A stretch of 64,000 nt of DNA from Polaribacter sp. IC073 (GTDB lineage Bacteria; Bacteroidota; Bacteroidia; Flavobacteriales; Flavobacteriaceae). The stretch's first letter is position 1; every line of letters begins with the position of its first letter. The stretch is taken from positions 274,734-338,733 of the forward strand of contig NZ_VORS01000004.1 of assembly GCF_007997075.1 (NCBI RefSeq), in the 5' to 3' direction. A model generated the notes under the pieces. The model did not search any database and was not told where the DNA came from. It worked only from the letters and a program-made list of their open reading frames with translations. A program made the position numbers and the translations under genes. Positions 18,442-26,415 of this stretch are shown piece by piece.

Positions 18442-18768
18442 ATGAAATTAGAATGGACCAGAAAAGAATTTGAAGCCTACGTACTTTTATACGCAGCACA
18501 TTGCAATCGTATAGAAGACATTGCAGAACAAAATTATATTCGTACTAAAATAAACGAAAAAACATTTCATAAAATGCATACCGAGGTGGTGCTAGATTGC
18601 GAAGAAGAGAAGTTGCATAAAATACAACATTATGTTTCTCTAAACAATTTCTCTCAAGAAGAAAAAGAGGGGTTGTTAAGAGCTGTAAAACAAGTCTTTT
18701 TTGCAGATGGCTCTGTAGATACTTTAGAAAAGAATCTCTATAAAATTTTGAAGAAAATTATAGATTAG
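18442..18768 (+). CDS. TerB-like small acidic protein
   Basis: 108 residues, predicted soluble and all-helical. The C-terminal half (FSQEEKEGLLRAVKQVFFADGSVDTLEKNLYKILKKII) follows the TerB/DjlA-N pattern, a conserved acidic-aromatic turn FFADGSVD between helices. The N-terminal half has a basic-aromatic helix (WTRKEFEAYVLLYAAHCN). TerB-like domains are linked to tellurite or stress responses and metal binding, but no specific function follows here. It starts 2 nt after sseA and is almost certainly co-transcribed. An inverted repeat at 18801-18823 may terminate the pair. Confidence 0.65.
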   Translation: MKLEWTRKEFEAYVLLYAAHCNRIEDIAEQNYIRTKINEKTFHKMHTEVVLDCEEEKLHKIQHYVSLNNFSQEEKEGLLRAVKQVFFADGSVDTLEKNLYKILKKIID

Positions 18769-18800
18769 TTTGGTATAGCTACCTGCCAATTTCCTGTAAA

Positions 18801-18823
18801 AATAAAAAGCAATTGCTTTTATT
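18801..18823 (+). terminator. Possible weak terminator (A/T-rich palindrome)
   Basis: The perfect palindrome AAAAGCAATTGCTTTT (18805-18820) is flanked by A-rich and T-rich arms, AATA and ATTT. The G+C content of the stem is low and the T-run short, so termination is uncertain. Confidence 0.35.
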
Positions 18824-18900
18824 TAGAGCATATTTTGATGTTTTTTTACTAAATTTATCTTAAACACGGTTTCAATCAATAGAAAAAACCTAAAAATCAC

Positions 18901-18908
18901 TATATTTG
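18901..18908 (+). promoter_or_regulatory. -7 promoter box TATATTTG upstream of cysteine dioxygenase
   Basis: Exact TAnnTTTG match. The predicted start near 18914 gives a leader of about 70 bases before the TTG start codon at 18984. No clear -33 TTG. Confidence 0.45.
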
Positions 18909-18983
18909 ATGCATTGAGCTATTTATAAAGTAGCTTACCATATTTAGTAGAATTTAGGGAATGACCTTGGATTTGTACATCAA

Positions 18984-19544
18984 TTGAACAAAAAAAAGCA
19001 ACACATTATTTTGAATTCTAACGAAAAAAAAACGACGACACCTCAAACCTTAAACGATTTAATAGTCGCCTTAAATGAAGGAGAGAGGACGACTTACAAT
19101 CACATAATACACACAACAAAATTAGAAGCTACTGCTTTTAAGACCTACGCCTCTTGGTCTAATAATTGTTATACTAGAAACTGTATTGTAGATTCAGAAA
19201 AATTTGAACTCATTTTAATTTGTTGGCGCGAAGGAGACCAAACAGCTATTCATGACCATGGTGGCGAAGAATGTTGGGTAAAAGCCATAGAAGGGGAGTT
19301 TAAAGAAACCATTTATAAGAAAGATGAAACAGGCGAATTAAAAGCTGTTAAAACTACTATTTCTAAACCGAATGACATTACCTATATGAAAGATTTTATG
19401 GGGTTTCATCGGTTAGAGAACATGTCTAAAAAGAGAAGTATGTCACTTCATTTATACGCAAAACCAATTCGTAATTGCAATGTTTTTAATGAAGATTTAA
19501 AAACCTTCGAGAACAAAAATTTAGACTACGATACCACAGCATAA
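18984..19544 (+). CDS. Cysteine dioxygenase
   Basis: 186-residue cupin, a non-heme iron enzyme that oxidises cysteine to cysteine sulfinic acid. Iron ligands are His90 and His92 (IHDH) and His142 (GFHRLEN); Arg65 in YTRN binds the substrate carboxylate; Tyr158 lies in SLHLY. Cys97 sits at the position of mammalian Cys93, seven residues after the first ligand, so the Cys-Tyr thioether cofactor seen in animals could form; many bacterial enzymes have Gly there. The start is a TTG: the frame has a stop (TAG, 18948) and no ATG upstream, and the next Met is inside the cupin. The PLP decarboxylase follows 32 nt downstream, and together they lead to hypotaurine. Confidence 0.9.
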   Translation: MNKKKQHIILNSNEKKTTTPQTLNDLIVALNEGERTTYNHIIHTTKLEATAFKTYASWSNNCYTRNCIVDSEKFELILICWREGDQTAIHDHGGEECWVKAIEGEFKETIYKKDETGELKAVKTTISKPNDITYMKDFMGFHRLENMSKKRSMSLHLYAKPIRNCNVFNEDLKTFENKNLDYDTTA

Positions 19545-19576
19545 TCAATAACATACTTTAAAAGATAAAAAATAAT

Positions 19577-20962
19577 ATGTCTAATATTCCCAGTGATTTA
19601 GCTTTATTTAATGAACTTGCAGCGACTTTAATTTCTGAAGAAGAAAAAAATCCGGTAGCAGAAAGAATCGATTCAGATAAATTGTACGAAACGATAGATC
19701 TTTCGCTAAATGATGGCGCAATGATAGATGATGCTTTTAAATTGTTATTAAAAGAAGTGTTAATTTCAACACCAAAAACAGCAACTAATTTATTTTTTAA
19801 TCAGTTATTTGGTGGGCGACAAAGCAAAGCAATTTTAGGAGATTTGTTGGCCGTAATGCTAAACAATAGCATGTACACCTACAAAGTTGCGGGGCCACAA
19901 GTTGGTATAGAGCAAGAAATTATTAGACAATCTTGCAATTTAATTGGTTATGGTGCTGCCAGTAACGGCACGTTTCCAACGGGCGGTTCTATGAGTAATT
20001 ATATGGCTTTGGTTATGGGGCGAGACGCAAAAGATCCGGAGTGTCGATTAAACGGAATGTCGAAACCATTAATTATTTATACCTCTAAAGAATCTCATTA
20101 TTCAAATGCTAAAAACGCAAGTTTTGCAGGTATTGGTAGAAATAATATTAGATATATAAAAGCAGATGCCAAAGGGAGCATGTTGCCGGCAGCATTAGAA
20201 GCGCAAATTTTAAAAGACATTGAAAATGGTGGCATTCCTACGTATGTAAATGCAACTGCAGGAACCACGGTTTTAGGTGCTTTTGATCCTATAGATGCCA
20301 TTGCAGACATCACCGAAAAGTATGAAATTTGGTTGCATGTAGACGGCGCGTATTGCGGAAGCGTACTTTTTAGCGAGAAATACAAACACTTAATAAAAGG
20401 AGTAGAAAGATCGAATTCTTTTAGCTATAATGCACACAAAATGTTAGGTACACCTTTAACGTGTTCTATTATTTTAGTGAATGATAAAAAACATTTGCAC
20501 GACTCTTTTAGCAACGATGCCGATTATTTGTATCAAACAGATGGAGATGATTTTAACTTGGGTAAAACCTCTTTTCAATGTGGAAGAAGAAATGATGCTT
20601 TAAAATTCTGGACGCTCTGGAAATCTTTGGGAACAAACGGATTGAAAGACATTGTAGAGCAACAATTTAATTTGGCAAATGTTGCTTTAAAGTACATTAG
20701 AAATAACCCAGATTATACCTTGTACAGCTTCGATGATTCAATTTCTATTTGCTTCAATTATAAAAATATAGATCCGATAGCGCTTTGTACAGCCTTATAT
20801 GAAAATCAAATTACCGTTGTTGGTTTTGGTTCTTTTAACGCCGATACTTTTGTTAGATTGGTTACTATTAATGCGAATAATAGCGAACAAGACATTTTAA
20901 ATTTCTTTAAGGTTTTAGAAGATTTTGCTTCGAAAACACCCAATTTATTAAACATAAAATAG
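19577..20962 (+). CDS. PLP-dependent group II decarboxylase, probably cysteine sulfinate/aspartate type
   Basis: 461 residues of fold-type I decarboxylase. The PLP-stacking His is in ESHYSN (H174), the pyridine-N Asp is in HVDGAY (254-259), and the Schiff-base Lys288 is in SYNAHKMLGTPL, a variant of the NPHK motif also seen in cysteine sulfinate and glutamate decarboxylases. TGGSMSNYMA (135-144) binds the phosphate. Length fits CSAD/GAD relatives of about 460-500. Since it directly follows cysteine dioxygenase (32 nt), the likely substrate is cysteine sulfinic acid, giving hypotaurine and CO2; aspartate or glutamate decarboxylation cannot be excluded from sequence. No taurine-forming hypotaurine oxidase is nearby. 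Confidence 0.87.
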   Translation: MSNIPSDLALFNELAATLISEEEKNPVAERIDSDKLYETIDLSLNDGAMIDDAFKLLLKEVLISTPKTATNLFFNQLFGGRQSKAILGDLLAVMLNNSMYTYKVAGPQVGIEQEIIRQSCNLIGYGAASNGTFPTGGSMSNYMALVMGRDAKDPECRLNGMSKPLIIYTSKESHYSNAKNASFAGIGRNNIRYIKADAKGSMLPAALEAQILKDIENGGIPTYVNATAGTTVLGAFDPIDAIADITEKYEIWLHVDGAYCGSVLFSEKYKHLIKGVERSNSFSYNAHKMLGTPLTCSIILVNDKKHLHDSFSNDADYLYQTDGDDFNLGKTSFQCGRRNDALKFWTLWKSLGTNGLKDIVEQQFNLANVALKYIRNNPDYTLYSFDDSISICFNYKNIDPIALCTALYENQITVVGFGSFNADTFVRLVTINANNSEQDILNFFKVLEDFASKTPNLLNIK

Positions 20963-21041
20963 AAAAGTAGTTTCAAAAAAACGACTTGTTAAATACACGC
21001 GCACATTATTATGTGTTGTGAAATTACTGTTTTAAAATAAT

Positions 21042-21081
21042 TTTGTATCGAGAATAATTACCGTAAACTTCTCGATACAAA
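21042..21081. repeat. 13-bp inverted repeat downstream of the decarboxylase
   Basis: TTTGTATCGAGAA (21042-21054) is perfectly complementary to TTCTCGATACAAA (21069-21081) around a 14-base loop. It lies between the decarboxylase gene and the converging pseudogene. No T-run follows, so it is not a classic terminator, though the stem is stable enough to act as an mRNA 3' end structure. Confidence 0.6.
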
Positions 21082-21150
21082 TGCTTAAAAAATTGAACGT
21101 ATTCAAACTTCTAAAGCAATATTTTAAAATAAGAACGCCTTTAAGAGCTA

Positions 21151-22510
21151 TTATTCTATCGTTATTTGGTTAATTTCTTGCATAATTTTATGCGTTTCGG
21201 TTAACGCTACAATAATTCTAGAACAATTAAAAATATCATTAAATTCTAGAACCCTGCCTTTTTTGTCTTTTAAATCTTTTTTATAATCATTTAATAATTT
21301 TTCCATCCATTTTCCTTTATTTGTGCTGCTCAAAGTGTATGGTGGATTTCCAATAATACACATTACAGGCGTATCTCTCTTGATATGGTTGGCTTCATTG
21401 GATTCCGAACTCAACTAATTGCAAATAATGTACCCGTATCTGGGTGGTATTCTTCTAAACTATTTGTTAAATATATTTTTGTTCGTTGGTTAAGTTGCTT
21501 GGTACCTCGCATGACGGTGTAACAAGTTTCTTTCAGCAATAAATCTATCTGTAAATGTGCCATTGCGTAGGAAGCCATTAACAATTCAAAACCATTTAAA
21601 TGCGGTAATAAACCTTTTTCTGCATAGCTGCTCCAAATCCCAGATTGTCCTTTAATTTTTTTTATGCACGTGTTTTATTACTTCGGATAAAAAAGTACCT
21701 ATACCTGTTGCTGTGTCTAAAATTTGCACTTTGTCTACTTCTTTGTCTACTTCTTTGTCTATTTCTTGGTAACCACTTTTAAACTTTTTATTGGCAATGT
21801 CTGTTTCTACTTTTACGTTAGTTTTAGAGGTATCTGCCAAATCTTTGGGTGTAATGTCATGAATTAGAATGTCTTTAAAAGCCAATATTTGCTCTTATAA
21901 AGTACTGTTTTCTTGGTTTATTTCATCGCTATTTAATGCTTATTCTATCACATCAGACAGCAAACGGACTTTATCCGCCGTCATTTCTGCTAGTTTTAGA
22001 ACTTTTTATGTTTTGCCCAATATGGGGTCTAAAATCTTTGATCATATTTGTAAACTTTTCAAAATTTTCTGAAATTGGTTTTAACTGATTGTTTACAATT
22101 TCTGCAGTGGCAATTTTGGTAATAAACTCACCATCTTGGTAGATATGAAAATCGATATAATCTTTAAAAATAAGATTGGTTAATGAGTCTTTGTACCTAT
22201 CAAACGGCTCTTTATTACCCGGTTTATTTTCCCTTTAAATCTTTATCGCCAATATCTTTGGCCTCTATAAACCCAACCGGAATGTCTTTTTAGTTAAAAT
22301 ATAATCTGTCGCACCACAACATTGCCTTTTTGGCTCTTTGGTGGCTCTAATATCTTGTAAAATAGTTTCTAGTAGTTATTGTAAATCGCCTCTGAAGGTC
22401 TGTTCTGTTGTATTACCTAAAGTAAATCTTTGGTTAAGATTGTCTATGTAGCTTTCTAAAGTTATGTTTTATTTTCTAGCAATGCTTAAAAAAGACTTTT
22501 TTATGAGGAA
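21151..22510 (-). pseudogene. Decayed type ISP/IIG restriction-modification enzyme
   Basis: Translating the minus strand gives, in order, pieces of one large enzyme split by stops and frameshifts: an N-terminal segment ITLESYIDNLNQRFTLGNT and CCGATDYILTKK, then IPVGFIEAKDIGDKDLKG (a PD-(D/E)xK nuclease-like region, about 22470-22220), a helical segment (FHIYQDGEFITKIATAEIV, LAEMTADKVRLL, AFKDILIHDITPKD), methyltransferase motif I ILDTATGIGTFLSEVIKH (near 21690-21730), LLPHLNGFELLMASYAMAH (near 21560-21610), and motif IV IIGNPPY near 21350. The order matches single-chain type ISP/IIG enzymes. ITPKDLAD joined to TSKTNVKVETD and NDYKKDL joined to the C-terminal IIVALTET look like two internal deletions, with much of the target-recognition region gone. 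At least two in-frame stops near the N-terminus and several shifts make it inactive. A 12-base tandem repeat near 21730-21765 encodes VDKEVDKEVDK. Confidence 0.85.
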
Positions 22511-22741
22511 TCTTTTATAATACCAGTTTCTTTTTTAAAAAAAAAGGATGCTCTAAAAAGTGACTGGCAATTGTATTTTTTTTAATAATTGTAAATTTTA
22601 ATGAAGTGGTTTGCTGTAAGTAAAATAAAGTAGCAGCTTTTAAAATTGTATAACAAGAATTAACCTTCACTAAAAATAGAAAGATCTTTTAACGGTGTTT
22701 TTAGTATTTTTGATGGCAGCCTTTGATATAAAAAAGGGTGT

Positions 22742-23398
22742 TTAAATAAAAGTTTTTAAAGTATTAAAATCATGAATTACAACATCTGCATTTTCTAAAG
22801 TTTGATCTTCAGAGAATTTATTTGCATAGCCAAAAACAAAAATATTTGCATCATTTGCAGCCTTAACTCCATTGTCTGAATCTTCTATAACAATACAGTT
22901 TTCTTTTGGCGTGTTTCCTAAAATGGCCGCTTTGTTAAAAATTTCTGGGTTTGGTTTTGATTCCTTTAAATCTGCGCCACTAATTTTTGCAGAAAAATAT
23001 TGATTCAGGTTAAATCTATTAAAAACCCTGTCTATATTTACCATGGCAGAAGAAGACGCCAAAACCAACGTAATTTCTTTCTTGTAGAAATATTTTATTA
23101 TTTCTTCTACACCTTCCACCAGCTGCAAATTAGGATCGTTTTCAAAGAAATTTACATAGCGTTTTCGTTTCTGTAAAACCAACTCTTCTGGGTTTTCATT
23201 TAAATTAAAATGAGACACTAAACGCTGAAAAGCATTTATGGTAGAAGAACCTGTAAAAGATTTGTAAAGTACATCTGAAACCGTAACATTTAAAGACAGA
23301 AAGGTTTCGTAATACGCTTTTTTGTGAATTTCTTCAGAATCTATAATAACGCCATCCATATCAAAAATAACGCACTTTATTTGTTGTTGCATTTTCAT
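22742..23398 (-). CDS. HAD-superfamily phosphatase, beta-phosphoglucomutase-like
   Basis: 218-residue cytoplasmic HAD hydrolase, subfamily I with an alpha-helical cap. Motif I is FDMDGVIIDS with nucleophile Asp13 and acid/base Asp15; motif II is the Ser/Thr of LASSSA (near 115); motif III Lys lies in SKPNPEIF (near 150); motif IV is IEDSDNGV (near 175). The DGVIDSE segment and cap resemble beta-phosphoglucomutase, but 2-phosphoglycolate or other small phosphate esters are equally possible substrates. The ATG overlaps the stop of the upstream 102-residue membrane protein gene by one base (TAATG), so the genes are co-transcribed. The second ATG at 23392 is an alternative start. Confidence 0.88.
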   Translation of the reverse strand: MKMQQQIKCVIFDMDGVIIDSEEIHKKAYYETFLSLNVTVSDVLYKSFTGSSTINAFQRLVSHFNLNENPEELVLQKRKRYVNFFENDPNLQLVEGVEEIIKYFYKKEITLVLASSSAMVNIDRVFNRFNLNQYFSAKISGADLKESKPNPEIFNKAAILGNTPKENCIVIEDSDNGVKAANDANIFVFGYANKFSEDQTLENADVVIHDFNTLKTFI

Positions 23399-23706
23399 TA
23401 GTTAAAAAAAGAGATGAAGTCTTTACCATTGGCTGCTAGAATGTAAATAAAAAGTAAAACGAAGCCACTGTGTACCAAAAGAGCCATTATTTTTTTAAAA
23501 GAATTTTTTTCCTTGAAGCTTTTCATAGCATTAAAAAAACCAATGATAGAAAAAATACCAATCATAAATGTAAGAACTCCTATAATGGTAGAGATTACAT
23601 AAAAACTAGCATTCTCATGAAACGAACTTAAAATTACAATTAAAAAGGTTAAAATAATGCAAATGATACTTAATTTAAAGGCTTTATTGGTGTTTTTCTG
23701 TGTCAT
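23398..23706 (-). CDS. Small membrane protein, family not recognised
   Basis: 102 residues with three strongly hydrophobic segments (about 11-26, 31-58 and 77-93) and a basic segment KSFKEKNSFKK between the second and third. No conserved polar motif or known domain is visible. It is the middle gene of a minus-strand group: DCC-family protein, this protein, HAD phosphatase, with 3 nt and 1 nt junctions, so it is almost certainly co-expressed with both. The function is unknown. Confidence 0.7.
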   Translation of the reverse strand: MTQKNTNKAFKLSIICIILTFLIVILSSFHENASFYVISTIIGVLTFMIGIFSIIGFFNAMKSFKEKNSFKKIMALLVHSGFVLLFIYILAANGKDFISFFN

Positions 23707-23709
23707 AAT

Positions 23710-24126
23710 TTATTCTAAAAATTTTGCTTTTAACGCGGCTGTTGGTAGCATGCAACTGTCTTTTTTACCAAACCATTTGTAGCGGTTTTTTGCGATAAAA
23801 TCATATATATAATCTCTAAATACTTCAGGGAAAACCCATAACAACCGGGTGAGTTGCCAAAGTCCGCCAAAATCATTCATTATTTTCAAAGCCGCCGTAG
23901 ATTTTATCTCATAAGAAACGCCCGGTTCATAGAGAATAATTGAGTCGGTTTTAGAAGTATCAATTTTTAAATAATTGATAATTTCTTGTCCTTTTTTAGA
24001 CTGAATTGCAGCAAATAAAAAGGTGTCTTTTGCATCGAATGTAATGGTTTTTGTAACTGCAGTATTGCATAAATTACAAACACCATCAAACAAAATTACT
24101 TTCTTATTTTTAGGAATATCAACCAT
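23710..24126 (-). CDS. DCC-family thiol-disulfide oxidoreductase-like protein (DUF393)
   Basis: 138 residues from ATG 24126; the frame opens with a GTG three codons earlier, which is less likely. The DxxCxxC motif DGVCNLC (14-20) that names the DCC family is intact, with Cys17 and Cys20, and the protein ends in the usual NRYKWFGKKDSCMLPTAAL segment. The family is predicted to have a thioredoxin-like fold, and a redox role is assumed rather than shown. First gene of the minus-strand group; a TATCTTTG box at 24160-24153 (minus) should give a short leader. Divergent from the MacB-like operon. Confidence 0.85.
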   Translation of the reverse strand: MVDIPKNKKVILFDGVCNLCNTAVTKTITFDAKDTFLFAAIQSKKGQEIINYLKIDTSKTDSIILYEPGVSYEIKSTAALKIMNDFGGLWQLTRLLWVFPEVFRDYIYDFIAKNRYKWFGKKDSCMLPTAALKAKFLE

Positions 24127-24485
24127 ATAAAACACTGTATTTTATGAATTTTCAAAGATACTTTAACTTTTTTTAATTCGAAAATATTTTGGTTGGGTTT
24201 ACTTCATGATTCCCCATAAATTATACCTTTAATTTTTCGGTAAAACGACTAAAAGCCGTCCATTAGGGAAAATAAAAAATAGTTACTAGAGCCAAGTTAA
24301 ACGATTATTTCTATTAGTTAAGCAAGAAAATGGTGGGTTTTAAAAAAAAACGATTTTTCTTGTAACATAATTTATTTTGAGACGTCTTATGTTTGTATTT
24401 GGATTGTGCTGGTAATTCCTTTTAACAAAAAATTAGCAATACAAACCTTTAGCAACCAATACTTTTATATCAAAATAACCAACAA
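24127..24485. promoter_or_regulatory. Divergent promoter region, DCC group and ABC exporter
   Basis: 359 gene-free bases. Minus-strand TATCTTTG (24160-24153) fits the DCC gene promoter. Plus-strand TATGTTTG (24388-24395) fits the ABC operon, with a leader of about 85 bases; immediately upstream of it is the perfect palindrome AGACGTCT (24380-24387), a possible operator half-site. Nothing else stands out. Confidence 0.45.
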
Positions 24486-25178
24486 ATGATTAAAATAGAA
24501 GGACTACACAAATCTTACCCAATAGGAAAAGATTCTTTACACGTTTTAAAAGGAATAGATTTACACATAAAAGAAGGCGAATTTGTTTCTATTATGGGCT
24601 CTTCTGGTTCTGGAAAATCTACTTTATTAAATATTGTTGGTTTATTAGATGGGCACGATGAGGGTAATTATTTCCTAAATGGGCAATTGATAAAAGATTT
24701 AAATGAGAAAAAAGCCGCAATTTTAAGAAATAAGTTTTTAGGCTTTGTTTTTCAATCTTTTAATTTAATCTCGTACAAAACAGCTTTAGAAAATGTTGCT
24801 TTGCCTTTGTATTATAAAGGTATGGCAAGAAAAGAACGTTTAAAAGTAGCATTAGATTATTTAGAAAAAGTGGGTTTAAAAGATTGGGCAAATCATTTAC
24901 CAAATGAACTTTCTGGTGGCCAAAAACAGCGTGTGGCAATTGCTAGAGCTTTGGTTACAAAACCAAAAGTAGTTTTGGCAGATGAGCCAACAGGTGCTTT
25001 AGATTCTACCACAACAGATTCTGTGATGGATCTGTTAAAAGATATTAATAACGAAGGAATGACTGTTTTTGTAATTACCCATGAAGAGGAAGTTGCAGAA
25101 CAGACCAAAAGAATTGTACGTTTAAAAGACGGTGTAATTATTAGTGATGAATTTACCAACGCAGCAAAAGCAATATAA
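24486..25178 (+). CDS. MacB/LolD-type ABC transporter ATP-binding protein
   Basis: 230 residues, a complete nucleotide-binding domain: Walker A GSSGSGKST (38-46), Q-loop in FVFQSFNL (77-84), signature LSGGQKQRVAIARAL (142-156), Walker B VVLADEPTGALD (162-173) and H-loop ITHEEEVA (near 196-203). This subclass powers mechanotransmission-type exporters (MacB, LolCDE, FtsE). It is followed at 2-nt spacing by two FtsX-like permeases and then a periplasmic adaptor, so the four genes form an efflux or export operon. The substrate cannot be inferred; antimicrobial peptides, macrolides and lipoproteins are all handled by relatives. Confidence 0.93.
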   Translation: MIKIEGLHKSYPIGKDSLHVLKGIDLHIKEGEFVSIMGSSGSGKSTLLNIVGLLDGHDEGNYFLNGQLIKDLNEKKAAILRNKFLGFVFQSFNLISYKTALENVALPLYYKGMARKERLKVALDYLEKVGLKDWANHLPNELSGGQKQRVAIARALVTKPKVVLADEPTGALDSTTTDSVMDLLKDINNEGMTVFVITHEEEVAEQTKRIVRLKDGVIISDEFTNAAKAI

Positions 25179-25180
25179 AT

Positions 25181-26413
25181 ATGTTTGATTTAGATCGTTG
25201 GAGAGAAATTTTTCAAAGCATTAATAAAAACAGGTTGCGTTCTGTAATGTCTGGTTTTACGGTAGCTTTTGCAATTTTACTTTTCACCTTATTATTTGGT
25301 ATTGTTAGTGGTTTAAGCAATTCTTTTAAAGGTGCTTTTGCAGATGACGCTCAAAATGCCATGTTTGTACGTGTTTGGAAAACGTCTAAGCCTTACAAAG
25401 GTTTGCAAACGGGTAGAAAAATTCAGTTAAAGAATAAAGATTATGAGTATATCGCAGAAGAGTACTCAGAAAAAATTCAATATAAATCATCTAGAATTTA
25501 TAAAAATTTCTTCATTAAATATAAAAATGAAGCAAATTCTTACAGTGTAATGGCTGTGAACCCAGACCATCAATTTTTAGAAAAAACAATTATAGATGAT
25601 GGTAGGTATTTAAATGAAAGAGATTTAAATGAAAAATCGAAAGTTATTGTTATTGGTCGGTTAATTAAAGAAGATTTATTTGGAGAAAGACCCGCTATAG
25701 GAAAAAGGGTAAATGTTAGTGGTAGTTCTTTTTTAGTGATTGGTATTTTTTCTGATGATGGCGGAGATAATGAAGAAAGAAAGGCATTTATTCCCTTAAC
25801 TACGGCACAATCTATGTATGGTAATAACGATTATATTAGTCAGGTTGCACTAGGTTATAACCCAGATTTAAGTTTAGATAAAGCCATTGCTTTCGGAAAT
25901 CAAATGGAGCGTGATTTGCGTAATAAGATGAATATTCACCCAGATGACCAAAGCGCTCTTTCTGTAAGAAATATGGCAGAAGCAAATAAAGGAATTGGGC
26001 AGTTTATGGGTATTTTATATGCCATCGTAATTTTAATTGGCTCTGGAACTTTAATTGCAGGAATTATTGGAATTTCTAATATTATGATTTTTGTGATAAA
26101 AGAAAGAACCAAAGAATTCGGAATTCGAAAAGCATTAGGCGCAAAACCATCTTCTATAGTAGGTATGGTAGTGCAAGAATCGGTTTTAATTACAACCATT
26201 GCAGGTTATCTTGGGCTTTCTTTAGGAACTTATATTTTAAGTTTGATTGGGAATAGTTTAGAAGAAGATTATTTTATTAAAGACCCAAGTGTAAGTCCAG
26301 AAATTGTTTTTGGAGCAACACTTGTATTGATAAGTGCAGGATTAATTGCAGGATATATTCCCGCAAAAAGAGCTGCAAATATTAAACCTATAGAAGCATT
26401 AAGAGCAGATTAA
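25181..26413 (+). CDS. MacB-like ABC transporter permease
   Basis: 410 residues. Layout: one N-terminal membrane helix (about 24-46, FTVAFAILLFTLLFGIVSGL), a large extracytoplasmic MacB_PCD domain (about 50-270), then three membrane helices of an FtsX domain (about 283-305, 332-352 and 370-395) with the coupling segment KERTKEFGIRKALGAKPSSI between the second and third helices. It starts two bases after the ATPase gene and ends 2 nt before the second permease gene. The two permeases probably form a heterodimer on the ATPase dimer. No cargo-specific motif is visible. Confidence 0.92.
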   Translation: MFDLDRWREIFQSINKNRLRSVMSGFTVAFAILLFTLLFGIVSGLSNSFKGAFADDAQNAMFVRVWKTSKPYKGLQTGRKIQLKNKDYEYIAEEYSEKIQYKSSRIYKNFFIKYKNEANSYSVMAVNPDHQFLEKTIIDDGRYLNERDLNEKSKVIVIGRLIKEDLFGERPAIGKRVNVSGSSFLVIGIFSDDGGDNEERKAFIPLTTAQSMYGNNDYISQVALGYNPDLSLDKAIAFGNQMERDLRNKMNIHPDDQSALSVRNMAEANKGIGQFMGILYAIVILIGSGTLIAGIIGISNIMIFVIKERTKEFGIRKALGAKPSSIVGMVVQESVLITTIAGYLGLSLGTYILSLIGNSLEEDYFIKDPSVSPEIVFGATLVLISAGLIAGYIPAKRAANIKPIEALRAD

Positions 26414-26415
26414 TT

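Noticed and set aside
21730..21765. Short tandem repeat as a CRISPR or VNTR
   Set aside because: Only about two and a half 12-base units that encode VDKEVDKEVDK in the former restriction gene; no spacers or further units.
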